Assembly (NCBI GenBank): GCA_032718475.1
Contig: JAUCBJ010007525.1
Coordinates: 1-64,000 of the forward strand
Length of the DNA stretch: 64,000 bases
From: Nemertoderma westbladi
Lineage: Eukaryota; Xenacoelomorpha; Nemertodermatida; Nemertodermatidae
Reading direction: 5' to 3'
Shown here: piece by piece, positions 51,796 to 61,139 of the stretch
Layout of the letters: every line of letters begins with the position of its first letter
How positions within the stretch are numbered: the first letter of the stretch is position 1
Position numbers and translations under genes: made by a program
The notes under the pieces: generated by a model
What the model was told of the DNA's origin: nothing
Databases searched by the model: none
What the model saw: only the letters and a program-made list of their open reading frames with translations

Positions 51796-52668
51796 ATGGG
51801 CACAGATACATATATCACTCTACTTTCAGATAGTTCATTAAACACTTACCCCAATAATAATCCTAGCGAGTTTACTGTTGATTTAGCTGAAGAATTATAT
51901 ATTGGTCCAAACGCCAAAATTGGGCTTGCTGAACTTCAATATCAAGCAACATACAGTAATATTACGCTGCAAACTCAAATTTCGCTGTCAATCGGGGTAG
52001 ATGCAAAAGATGCCAAATTATATAGTTTATTTCCTGGTATGCATAACTCTATTCAAGTCATTATTGATGATATAAATAAACTGTTTAATTCTGAAGCGAA
52101 ATATAGAGATTTCGAATTCATTTTTAATACAAATAATTCTAGAATTAAATTTAAATTTCCTAAAAAGTTGAAAAAAATACAATTAAGTCTACGTGGTGAT
52201 TTAATACAAATTCTAGGCTTAAAACCGTTATTGGATCGGAATCATCCGGATATTCCGAATTGGGATATATACAGTACCACTACAGTAGATGAATTAAGCA
52301 ATATAGAACAGCCAATATTAATTTTAAATTATAGCGGGCCAAAAATTTCGGAAATTGGTAATTTAGATTTTCCAGCTCCCACGAATATAACTCATAATAA
52401 AGACACTATCTTTATATACACAGATATTATTAAGAGCTCATTTGTTGGCGACGCTTTAGCACCGCTCTTAAGAACCTGTCCTTTAACGCAATTAAATCGA
52501 AAATATATTAATCACGAATACGAGAGCATTTGCTATTACCCGTTGTTGAATAAAAAACTAAAAACAATCTTAATTACTTTACGTGACGGCCAAGGCCAAT
52601 TAATTAACTTCAGCGGAGGTCGCACTGTTATAACACTTAAGTTAATACGGGGTGGCGGTGATGGATGA
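51796..52668 (+). CDS. Polinton penton-like minor capsid protein 1
   Basis: 290 aa. The N-terminus (YITLLSDSSLNTYPNNNPSEF, then GLAELQYQATYSNI) follows a pattern I associate with Polinton/adintovirus penton-like (PX, single jelly-roll) proteins: 'L-S-SS...P-N...F...L...E..Y....N'. The next gene is a paralog, so the pair may form different positions at the vertices. It is preceded by AATAATAATAATAATG. The stop overlaps the next gene's start in ATGGATGA (52661-52668). Confidence 0.72.
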   Translation: MGTDTYITLLSDSSLNTYPNNNPSEFTVDLAEELYIGPNAKIGLAELQYQATYSNITLQTQISLSIGVDAKDAKLYSLFPGMHNSIQVIIDDINKLFNSEAKYRDFEFIFNTNNSRIKFKFPKKLKKIQLSLRGDLIQILGLKPLLDRNHPDIPNWDIYSTTTVDELSNIEQPILILNYSGPKISEIGNLDFPAPTNITHNKDTIFIYTDIIKSSFVGDALAPLLRTCPLTQLNRKYINHEYESICYYPLLNKKLKTILITLRDGQGQLINFSGGRTVITLKLIRGGGDG

Positions 52669-53506
52669 GTTCTACGTTAGACTACCAAGTAATTCCTGTC
52701 CAATTGATTTTCCCCGCAATAGCGCTAGTAATTATCAGATAAATTTCCACGGCGCCTTACCTATAAATCCAAACGAAAACTGGGTGGTAGGTATAAAAAG
52801 TATATTTTACTTAGCAACGTTACCGTCCATGTATAACAATGTAGAGAATGTTATTTTATTAAAAAAAGGAAAAAAAAATTTTGAGGATACACTTCCATCC
52901 GGTTTGTTCTACAGTATCAATGACATTATAGATTATTTTAACACGGGGGCATTGAAAGATAAATTACAAATAGTTGAAAATACTCAGCAAAATAGGTTGC
53001 AATTTATTTTAGGGAAAACTGTGCAAGAGTTATTTATAGGTCAACAATTAGCCTATTATTTTGGAATTACTGAAAATAATCTCGGCGCGAATTTAAATCC
53101 AAATTTTAAAATTATTTTGAAGACGAAAAATAATATAAAGGGTTATTTAATAAAGGTTATCGGAAATGGAGAAAAAGCTTACCAGATGGTATTTTTATGC
53201 CCTCAACCACCCAATTCTATTCCAGAACCTAAGTCGAACATGTACGTGACTACTAATATAATTGAAAATCAATATATTAATGACTTTGGTTTAGCTTTAC
53301 TTCGTCGTGTTGCGATACCTGATGATGTGAAATATGGTAGCGTAATAAATAAAGAATTTGTCAAGGATACAATTCATTATATCCCTGTAAAAAAATCATA
53401 TAAGATAACATACATTCATATTGAAGTAACAGACAAAGAAGGAAAAGATTTGAATTTTGAATACGGCACAACTTCTATTATATTACACTTTAAACGTATA
53501 AATTAA
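52661..53506 (+). CDS. Polinton penton-like minor capsid protein 2
   Basis: 281 aa from ATG 52661; an upstream GTG would give three more codons. It starts MDEFYVRLPSNSCPIDFPRN and continues with WVVGIKSIFYLATLPSMYNN, the same pattern as the previous protein, so the two are tandem paralogs with low identity. A single-jelly-roll vertex or minor capsid role is likely. It overlaps the upstream gene by 8 nt and is followed after one base by the next ATG. Confidence 0.72.
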   Translation: MDEFYVRLPSNSCPIDFPRNSASNYQINFHGALPINPNENWVVGIKSIFYLATLPSMYNNVENVILLKKGKKNFEDTLPSGLFYSINDIIDYFNTGALKDKLQIVENTQQNRLQFILGKTVQELFIGQQLAYYFGITENNLGANLNPNFKIILKTKNNIKGYLIKVIGNGEKAYQMVFLCPQPPNSIPEPKSNMYVTTNIIENQYINDFGLALLRRVAIPDDVKYGSVINKEFVKDTIHYIPVKKSYKITYIHIEVTDKEGKDLNFEYGTTSIILHFKRIN

Positions 53507-53507
53507 A

Positions 53508-54068
53508 ATGGATTCTGATTTATTTCAAAGATACAGTAAACCTCAATATGGGGGTTCAGACTCGAATCTTGCTGTTTTTAAAGGCGGAAGAAGTACCAGA
53601 GGTTCGACGCAAGTTCCTCTTTTTCGAGGTGGTTCATATATTGACCCTTACGGTCAACAAATTGGCACATTTGGTCCAAACTTAAAACAACGTCGTTTTC
53701 AGCGTTATCGTAGAGGTATGCAGGCAAATCAACACGGAGAAGGTATATTTACAGACGCTTTATCGACATTGAAAAAATTTGGTAAGCCATTAGCTAAAAA
53801 AGTTTTACAGAAAGCTTTACCATTTACCACAAAATTTATGAGACAACACGTAATACCAAAAGGTAAGCGGGTCTTACATCAGCAGGCTAATACGGTTATT
53901 AATAAAGCATTAAATAAAATGAAACCGTCAACAAGATCGGTTGTAGAAAAAGTTTATAGAGATTTAAAGCGACCCGCTAGACCAATGTCTATGAACATAC
54001 ATCATCGACGTAGTAAAAAGAGAAATATAAAGGGCAAACTGAAACACTGCGAAAAAAGTATTTTTTAA
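53508..54068 (+). CDS. Polinton basic virion protein (core/pVI-like candidate)
   Basis: 186 aa, strongly basic. Gly-rich N-terminus (YGGSDSNLAVFKGGRS), Arg-rich RRFQRYRRG, an amphipathic helix-like GIFTDALSTLKKFGKPLAKK, and a basic tail (HHRRSKKRNIKGK). Such composition fits a DNA-condensing core protein or an amphipathic membrane-active protein of the pVI type. Position between the penton-like genes and the major capsid gene supports a virion role. No family assignment beyond that. Confidence 0.68.
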   Translation: MDSDLFQRYSKPQYGGSDSNLAVFKGGRSTRGSTQVPLFRGGSYIDPYGQQIGTFGPNLKQRRFQRYRRGMQANQHGEGIFTDALSTLKKFGKPLAKKVLQKALPFTTKFMRQHVIPKGKRVLHQQANTVINKALNKMKPSTRSVVEKVYRDLKRPARPMSMNIHHRRSKKRNIKGKLKHCEKSIF

Positions 54069-54070
54069 TA

Positions 54071-55330
54071 ATGTCAATTATTAAGGAATTAGATTTATTT
54101 TCTACACAGCCAATACAGACTGAATTTAAAGCAAAGCATTATGAAACAATTTACCCCGTATCTAATCTCAGAAGTGAATCTAGGGAGGTCACCTTCCTTG
54201 TACCCAGATCCAATGAATTCTATACGAAACTGCAAGACGCGTTATTAATTACAAAATGTACTGTACGCTGGGATAGACGACTTGAAAACTCTCATATATA
54301 TATGCTGAATTACCCCGCTGAAACTATGTGGAGTGATATTAAAATAGACCTTAATGAGAAGCAGGTTGAAAATAGCAATAACCATTATTTCCACAAGTCG
54401 TACTTATCCAATTTATTATTTACAACTTACGAGGATAAAAATGGGCTACTGGGTGCGGGTGGCTTTCATCAACCTTTATCTGAGCATGGAAATGAAATTG
54501 ATCCCGGCGCGCATCCTATTGCCGATGCCTTTAGTAAACAAATGCAATTTGTAAGTGGATTGACGATTGATTTTGATACTGAAACTAAAATAATACAACC
54601 CGGGTATGATTTAAGAATGCATTTTAGAAAAGTATCAAATTCGTTTATTTTTAAAATCACTCCAAACGCAAACGCCGTGACAAATCTTCGACTAGAATTA
54701 GATGAAATAAAGATTCTAATCCCTAGAATAGAGGTTAATCCTGTAATAGAAAGCAGTCACCTAAAAGGTTTAGAGAGTTACGATATTGAATATCAATTCC
54801 AAAAAAAGGAGGTGACAACATTTACTATTCCCGCACAAACCACCAATTACACCCAAACAAACATATTTGATGGTAAAAAACCCAAATTAGTTATTATCGG
54901 CTTCATAACAAATAACTCTTATTCGGGAGAATTAATTAGCAATCCCTTGAAATTTGAACATTTTAACCTTAGACGCGCGGAACTGATTGTAGACGGTCTT
55001 CCAGTAGGGGGTGTAATATACGAGCCTAATTTTACAGATGGAACATATATTTTTGAGTATACTCAATTAATGAAAAACATTAATACATATATTAACGGTT
55101 ATGGAGGTAATAATATAGACCATGAAACCTACTTAGGTAATTGCCCCCTCTTATCCTGGGACCTAACTGCCGACGGCTATGTTAGAGATCCGCAACCCTC
55201 GATATATACTAACGGCCAATTAAAATTAAGATTTGCCGAACCGTTGGTTGAAACCATAAATGTAATCGTTTTTAATATTTATGATCAATCATTAAGTTTA
55301 AATAGCAGGAAAGAAATACATATCGATTAA
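54071..55330 (+). CDS. Polinton major capsid protein (double jelly roll)
   Basis: 419 aa, the usual size of the Polinton/adintovirus hexon-like major capsid protein (PY). It begins after STQPIQTEFKAKHYETIYPV, then SREVTFLVPRSNEFY and CTVRWDRRLE, and the C-terminal half has LRRAELIVDGLPVGG and PLLSWDLTADGYV, which I match to the family. It should form pseudo-hexameric trimers of an icosahedral shell. The frame is intact. It starts 2 bases after the previous stop and ends 2 bases before the protease. Confidence 0.85.
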   Translation: MSIIKELDLFSTQPIQTEFKAKHYETIYPVSNLRSESREVTFLVPRSNEFYTKLQDALLITKCTVRWDRRLENSHIYMLNYPAETMWSDIKIDLNEKQVENSNNHYFHKSYLSNLLFTTYEDKNGLLGAGGFHQPLSEHGNEIDPGAHPIADAFSKQMQFVSGLTIDFDTETKIIQPGYDLRMHFRKVSNSFIFKITPNANAVTNLRLELDEIKILIPRIEVNPVIESSHLKGLESYDIEYQFQKKEVTTFTIPAQTTNYTQTNIFDGKKPKLVIIGFITNNSYSGELISNPLKFEHFNLRRAELIVDGLPVGGVIYEPNFTDGTYIFEYTQLMKNINTYINGYGGNNIDHETYLGNCPLLSWDLTADGYVRDPQPSIYTNGQLKLRFAEPLVETINVIVFNIYDQSLSLNSRKEIHID

Positions 55331-55332
55331 GT

Positions 55333-55788
55333 ATGTTATCTACAGAGGACCTTGATATGTTTCCAGTGGGTGGTCACTATTTGGGAGCGTTTCCAGCTAA
55401 CAAATTACCTAAATTAGATAATAATAATAAGCGGCAGGATTATGGCTTGATAGTAAATACCGATAAAGAGCATCTGCCTGGGATTCATTGGATCGCGATA
55501 TATATACGAGATAATGAGGCCGAAGTATTTGACTTGTTTGGACCAAAATATCCAAACAGATGCATCGAAAAATGGCTTGAGAAAAATTCCGCGAGGTGGC
55601 GTACTACTCGCAAACAATTTCAAGACCCCCGGAGGACCACATGCGGTCTGTACTGTCTGTATTATTTGGTAAATCGTATTCACACAATCTATCCAATGAG
55701 TGCATTTACAAATAATGTGGAAATAAATGAAATTATATTATATAAATGGCTTGTTAATTATTATAAATTAAACCAACAAACTTTGTAA
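55333..55788 (+). CDS. Polinton adenain-like cysteine protease
   Basis: 151 aa, C5/Ulp1-type fold. Catalytic His52 (GIHWIAIY), Asp67 (EVFDLFGP), Gln97 (FQDP) and Cys104 (TTCGLYCLYYL) are all in the expected order and spacing. It would mature the virion proteins. It is 2 bases downstream of the major capsid gene. Length is a little short compared with adenovirus protease but usual for Polintons. Confidence 0.9.
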   Translation: MLSTEDLDMFPVGGHYLGAFPANKLPKLDNNNKRQDYGLIVNTDKEHLPGIHWIAIYIRDNEAEVFDLFGPKYPNRCIEKWLEKNSARWRTTRKQFQDPRRTTCGLYCLYYLVNRIHTIYPMSAFTNNVEINEIILYKWLVNYYKLNQQTL

Positions 55789-55819
55789 TTAATTATTTAA
55801 CTTTTGTTTATCAGATAAA

Positions 55820-56419
55820 ATGGATAATATTATTTTTGTTGATTTTCAATATTATAAGATAGACAATAAAGAGTATCCGGTAGTATTTAAAGAATTTGCT
55901 ATTTTCGATTCTAATTACACCAAAACTAATATAAAGACGTTTTTAATTAAAGGCCCACCTAATATTAAATTATCAGCATTAGATGCAGCCCACGTAAACA
56001 ATTTACGGGATATGACTTCTCACTTGCCCTGGAACTATGGAGACATTTCGCAAGACGACTTTAAAAAATATATGAAGAGACATTTAAAATATAAAAAAAA
56101 TATTCATGTATTTGGGTTGATGAAGCGGGCAATATTAGTTTCCCAACTCGATGTTCTCGAGCCAAATTCGGTGGAGAAATTGGGAATATATAAGCAATAT
56201 CATGATTATTTAACGCCTTGTCGATTTCACGACCGATTCACTACAGTGGAAAGTAAATGCACGTTCCACTTAAACATAAGGGATAACTGTCTGCGATACT
56301 GCTCAGCAAAACACGTTGGGGGGTTTGAGGCTCTACACTTTTTCATGAGAAAGCGTTTAACTGCGACTGATGATGATGATAAACAGAAAGAAATAACTGC
56401 GGTGGAAGATGTACTGTAG
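55820..56419 (+). CDS. Polinton unknown protein, exonuclease-like start
   Basis: 199 aa. It opens with NIIFVDFQYYKIDNKEYPVV and KEFAIFD, reminiscent of the first strand pair and acidic residue of RNase H-fold (DEDD-type) nucleases, but I cannot place the later acidic motifs, so catalytic activity is unproven. The C-terminal part contains CRFHDRFTTVESKCTFHLNI with several His/Cys that could bind zinc. It is last in the plus-strand block, 31 bases after the protease. Related proteins occur in some animal transposon-like loci, from memory of the general pattern only. Confidence 0.65.
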   Translation: MDNIIFVDFQYYKIDNKEYPVVFKEFAIFDSNYTKTNIKTFLIKGPPNIKLSALDAAHVNNLRDMTSHLPWNYGDISQDDFKKYMKRHLKYKKNIHVFGLMKRAILVSQLDVLEPNSVEKLGIYKQYHDYLTPCRFHDRFTTVESKCTFHLNIRDNCLRYCSAKHVGGFEALHFFMRKRLTATDDDDKQKEITAVEDVL

Positions 56420-56924
56420 GTTTACTCTAAGCATGTAATGTGATGGGATAATATAATTTTATTTTGGTGATGATCTTGATGTTAATATAAAAATATAATA
56501 AAATATAATTTTTTTTACAACAAGTTCTCTAAAAGAGTCAATCGTGGTAGGTTAACCATGCACATTTAACAATATGACGTAGACGTAACATGTACAGTAA
56601 GTATTCTCGATATCGTTCTAATATAGATATACTGGTATTGCGAAACATCCTATACATCGCAAACTAATAACACATACAGTAGTTGACTAGTAATATTAGT
56701 CAGAAATGCAACATAAACTGTATAGGATGTAGTGTTAACCTGTTGGTACCGGTACTGATAAATTCAATAATTTATTATAAGCCTAACCACAACTGTCATC
56801 CGCTTTATCAGTACCGGTAGTGTTTTACTCTTCCAACACTGTAGTCACAGTCTACTGGTATCAGTACAGCAGTAATCTGAAGCAATAGCATACTGCTGAC
56901 ATGATCTGGATTACACGCAGGAGT

Positions 56925-57570
56925 CTCTCATATAGGGATTAGATCACCTATCCAAACAATACAGTACTGCAGTACTGTCGTTGTTCTTGATGTAACAGCA
57001 TAATCAGATAGAGCATACTGATTTCCTTTGATTAGCATTGTACCGCAGTACCAGTACTACAGTATTAATGTAACAGTACCCGCAGTAACAAACTAGGCTA
57101 ATGTATACAATATCGTGAGTCAGTTACAATCAGATGTGTACGCAGTCAGCCACACTGCGAGGGATGTGGTCAACCTCGCAACTCCTATCCACAACTGTCA
57201 TCCATTTTATCAGTAGAGCAGTAATCTGATGTAATAACATTTGTTTTTTTTTTCAACTATAAGGATACTGCTGTCTACCCAACCTTGATTAGCATACTGC
57301 TGTCATAACCTAGAAGGGACGCGTAGCTCTCACATATAGGGATTAGATCACCTACCCAAACAATATAGTACTGCAGTACTGTCGCTGTTCTTGATGTAAC
57401 AGTATAGTCAGATAGAGCATGCTGATTTCCTTTAATTAGCATTGTACTGCAGTACGGTACCGGTACCACAGTATTAATGTAACAGTACCCGCAGTAACAA
57501 ACTGAGTCAATGTATACATTATCGTGAGCCAGTTACAATCGGATGTGCGCGCAGTCAGCCACACTGCTGG
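56925..57570. repeat. Approximately 240-bp direct repeat, period about 400 bp
   Basis: Copies at about 56925-57170 and 57320-57570 share TATAGGGATTAGATCACCTA, GTTCTTGATGTAACAG and CAGTCAGCCACACTGC with about 10 percent divergence. Confidence 0.85.
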
Positions 57571-57589
57571 GAAACGATCCACCTTGCAG

Positions 57590-57740
57590 CTGTCTAGCCA
57601 CCCTCACAGTCAGCCTCGCGGCACGCAGTCAACCTCGCAGTCAGCCTCGCGGCATGCAGTCAGCCTCGCGGCACGCAGTCAGCCTCGTGGTCAGTCATGT
57701 AGTCAGCCTCGCGGCACGCAGCCAGCCACGCAGCTAGGCA
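57590..57740. repeat. Approximately 20-bp tandem repeat
   Basis: Six to seven imperfect units of CAGTCAGCCTCGCGGCACG follow the second direct-repeat copy. GC-rich in an AT-rich neighbourhood. Confidence 0.85.
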
Positions 57741-57843
57741 CGTAGTCAACCCGTGAGAGTCATGCTTATTCAAACGAGGTTAGTTTTCCCTAACTATTGA
57801 TTGATTGATTGATTGAAAAATAATAATGTTTAATTTTCACCTT

Positions 57844-58389
57844 CTAATCACCAACACCTAAAGTCACAACACCAAACATTAATAAATAATTAACAAGTTT
57901 ACTAAATATAGGGTAATAAATGTGAAATTTGCTAGGTGAACACATTAAAGTACATTTACCGGTATGAAAGCAGCAAATGACTACGGTATTATTTATTCTT
58001 ATTTTGCAATTATTAAAAATTTCAGGTTCATATATAACTTGAAGTTGCACATTATCAAAGACAACATAAAACCCTGTATTGTTTATCAATAACCTATAGA
58101 CTACAGACTTAATACTAAAAATATAAGTACATAAATTAACAGATTTTAAAATCAAATTAATACTAGTTTTATCAAATATATGTTTTTTTACTTTTTGGAA
58201 ATTATACTTACTGCCTAATAATGTAATACGACCATTTTTAAATATTAATAATGTGGCACCAAATATCTTATATATAAACTGATTTGGTTTGAGTATGTGT
58301 TTACCAGATAATTGATTTTTTAATTCTTTCAAATTAATTGCTGACACTTGCTGGCAACTTACATTCTTATTGACTATCTGATAGTTCAT
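57844..58389 (-). CDS. TBP-fold-like protein (candidate viral TATA-binding factor)
   Basis: 181 aa with two internally related halves. Half 1 has FIYKIFGATLLIFKNG (38-53) followed by RITLLGSK (54-61). Half 2 has VIYEPEIFNNCKIRI (118-132), then VVICCFHTGKCTLMCSPSK (136-154). In the TATA-binding protein each repeat ends with a 'YxPxxF ... R ... LIF-sGK-v-tGaK' core; both halves match this order and spacing, and total length equals a TBP core. The DNA-kinking Phe pairs are only partly identifiable. The start ATG 58389 overlaps the end of polymerase B by 23 bases, so both are likely on one transcript. Role inferred: recognition of the element's own promoters. An unrelated beta-rich protein remains possible. 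Confidence 0.55.
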   Translation of the reverse strand: MNYQIVNKNVSCQQVSAINLKELKNQLSGKHILKPNQFIYKIFGATLLIFKNGRITLLGSKYNFQKVKKHIFDKTSINLILKSVNLCTYIFSIKSVVYRLLINNTGFYVVFDNVQLQVIYEPEIFNNCKIRINNTVVICCFHTGKCTLMCSPSKFHIYYPIFSKLVNYLLMFGVVTLGVGD

Positions 58390-60751
58390 TGTTTGGTTCC
58401 CGATAAATTGGTATATTGTTTTTTTTCATAGGTTTTTCGACCTTTGTTTGATAGTGACCCCAGGGAAGCGAATGATTATTATTAACCCAATAAAGTTTAT
58501 CATCAAATGCGCTGAGAGCAAACTTGTCTCGTGCTATAGTATACACTTTGTGAAATTTACTCTGAAATTGATGTGTTTCCTTGGAAATTTCTTCGTTATC
58601 GTAATATGCCCTCAAATAATCTTCGTGACAAATATTTTTATCCACGACAGCTCTTGTTATTCCTTTTGCCCGTTGTATATTGGAATCATTCCATTCTAAA
58701 ATTGAATATAATTTTGGTCTTAAAAATACCGCTTGTTTAATATCTCGTGAGGCTAGTTCGTCTTTACAGTAATAGAGCCTGGATTTATTTTTATCGCTGT
58801 AGAGAGGGTGATCCTTGGGGTAATTGGATGTATCTAGAATATTATTTTTAATTAAGGCTTTTAAAAAATTATTCTGCGATGTATTATAGTAACAACCCAT
58901 TAAAGAGTCCGTGTCTGATGCTACAATTTCAATTCGGCAGTTTAATTCTTTCTCAATAGGTAGCAATTTATCGTAATACAGCTGATACATATCCAATTTA
59001 GCCAAGTCCAAGACAGTACTACCTATATAGACCGGCTTATCGAGAGTTACAGAGTCTTTTACTAATAAATGTCCCGATAAGGAATCGTTATAAATCATGA
59101 AATTTTCATGATTTATTCGTTTGACTAATTGGTCACATTTTTCTTTACTATTAGCGATACGAAAGTTGCATCGGTCCCTTATCTTCTCTATCGTTTTTCC
59201 AAATAAAGAATTGTTCAGCAATTTCGCGACAGCTGTTTCAATATAACTTTTTGCTAGCCGCCTTTGATTAATATTAAAATCTATATAGGGTTTAAATACA
59301 AAGTCTTGATGGAAAGAATATAATTTATGGAGCTTAGTAACAATTAAACCTTGTTTTATATAAAATTTTAACAGTTTTAAATTTACATGATAGAATTCTT
59401 TATCGAATTGTGTCAACATAAGTTTCGGTGCACACATCTTATACTTGCTATTAGTGCCTCTTTGTTTACAAACATTGTTAAATTGTTCCCTCATATAAGG
59501 TGAAAGCATTGTCTCATTTATACTTAAATGTTCTGGAGCTAAGGGTAGTTCTAATGTACGATCGTGAATATCTTTGGGATATTTCAAATCGCAAATTAAG
59601 AAAAACCCAATATCACCTTCAGTATCAAGATTTGTTAAATATTTTATCAGTTCTTCTGGAGCAGCATTCTCTAAATATGTAACGTTGACTTGTTCAAAAC
59701 CTGAAACAGGTAGCTTTTTACTTAAATTACCAGAATACAAGGAATTAAAATCTATATTGAAAATATGACACTCTTCCTTGCTTGGATCATAATTATCAGT
59801 ATCTGGTATATTTGATTCTATGTAATGCTTTCGACAGAATGAAACCCCTCCTCTAATAGATGCTTCAAAATCTCTATATGATTGGTAATCTTTTATTAAT
59901 GTTAACTTACATTTATTGTATTTCAGGGCGCAATCATAAGTGAAAGCTGCGATACTGCAATAATAAACTACTTCTAATTCGTAGTTTTGTCTACACACTC
60001 TCCTAAAGTTCTCAAATATATCAGCGAGGAGACAAAAATCGAGTTTTAAGTATGCTAAAAGATAATCCTTGAGATTCACACAGTCAAACTGACTCCATGA
60101 TGCGTTGGCAAAACTATATTCCTCGGGTGTACAGGTATTTTGTGTTAATTTACTATAAAATTTGTCTATTGATGGTAATTTCGAATCATTGAATTTATTT
60201 AAATCTGTCAGATACTCGTAGGGAAATATACCTTTTCGTTTAATTGTTGCATTATTTAAATTTGGATAAAAATATTTCATTTGCTGTTCAGTAATTGGTA
60301 GAACTGATGTTATATCCTCGCTGTCTATATCCTTTGTTGAACAATCAACTAAAGTACTTAGGGAAAAGGATAAAAATTGATATGTGTCTAAGACACGTAG
60401 CTCGATCTTAGTTTTTTCATCTTTCACTGGTATATGCATGCTTAGTGAAATATACCTTTCAGAATTTTTAGGGATTACCTTTATATCCCAATCGGAATAT
60501 TTATTATTGCTAAAACCAACTTGCAAAAGAAAATGCAAATCGTAGAGATTGCAGTTGTGTGCAGCGAGTATATACATGTGTCGTTTCAACGATAAAGAGC
60601 GGTTACATGCGTTACAAGCGGCCGCTATATAGTTACCAGTAATATGTGAGTGATGTTTGTTTTTCTCAGACTTATCCTTAAATAAAACATTGCAATAAAA
60701 GCAAGTTTTAGCTTTCCAAAAACTTAACTTATCTGCATCATTAAGTATCAT
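58367..60751 (-). pseudogene. Polinton DNA polymerase B, C-terminal part
   Basis: 794 codons. Near the start a Cys pair region (CFYCNVLF ... CNACNRSL) and exonuclease motif II (HNCNLYDLHFLL), then YLKLDFCLLADIF (motif III), polymerase motif A DFNSLYS (about residue 334), motif B NNSLFGKTI (about 512) and motif C SDTDSLMG (about 610). All catalytic residues are present. These are the features of the protein-primed family B polymerases of Polintons, which replicate the element from its ends. The N-terminal part is separate at 61140-62663 because of a frame change and the insertion at 60785-61051, so the gene is broken. Confidence 0.9.
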
Positions 60752-60784
60752 TCTCTCTCTTGTGTGGTCTTCCGACCACTTATA

Positions 60785-61051
60785 CTACTACTACTACTAG
60801 GATCGGCATGCTGCATTGCAGCTGCATTTTTAAGAATGCTGTGCCGGCTTGTCAACAAAATTGCACCCCCACAACTCCCTATCACCCATGACATTTGCTA
60901 GATCATCCGCATCTTTAAGGCCAGTGTCCTTTAAGATGCGTCTCAAGAAAGTCATGGGCTGTCCACCATGCTTATTCACTCCATGAGGCTGCCAAAGTAC
61001 AAGATTATGCACTGGCTGGTCCTCACGGCGAAAGCAATGTCCTGCAAAGCA
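60785..61051 (-). mobile_element. 5'-truncated LINE tail inserted in polymerase B
   Basis: A 267-bp insertion flanked by an 11-bp target duplication: plus-strand GACCACTTATA at 60774-60784 and 61052-61062. On the minus strand it encodes FAGHCFRREDQPVHNLVLW then MGDRELWG, the C-terminal tail common to many LINE reverse transcriptases, and it ends in a (TAG)n run next to the duplication. This is a classic target-primed, 5'-truncated insertion, and it interrupts the polymerase frame. Confidence 0.88.
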
Positions 61052-61139
61052 GACCACTTATATAATTGGGTGATGTCATTATATACAGAGTCTAAAAAGT
61101 CTTGAATACAGTTGTTGTCGATTGTTTTTGTAAAGGTCT

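Larger units (their letters stand above)
56420..57843. other. Convergent intergenic region of the Polinton
   Basis: It separates the plus block from the minus block. No ORF of note. It holds a long direct repeat, a short tandem repeat and many AGTACT/TACCGGTA palindromes. Transcription terminators or the point of an insertion could lie here; I see no clear element boundary. Confidence 0.55.
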
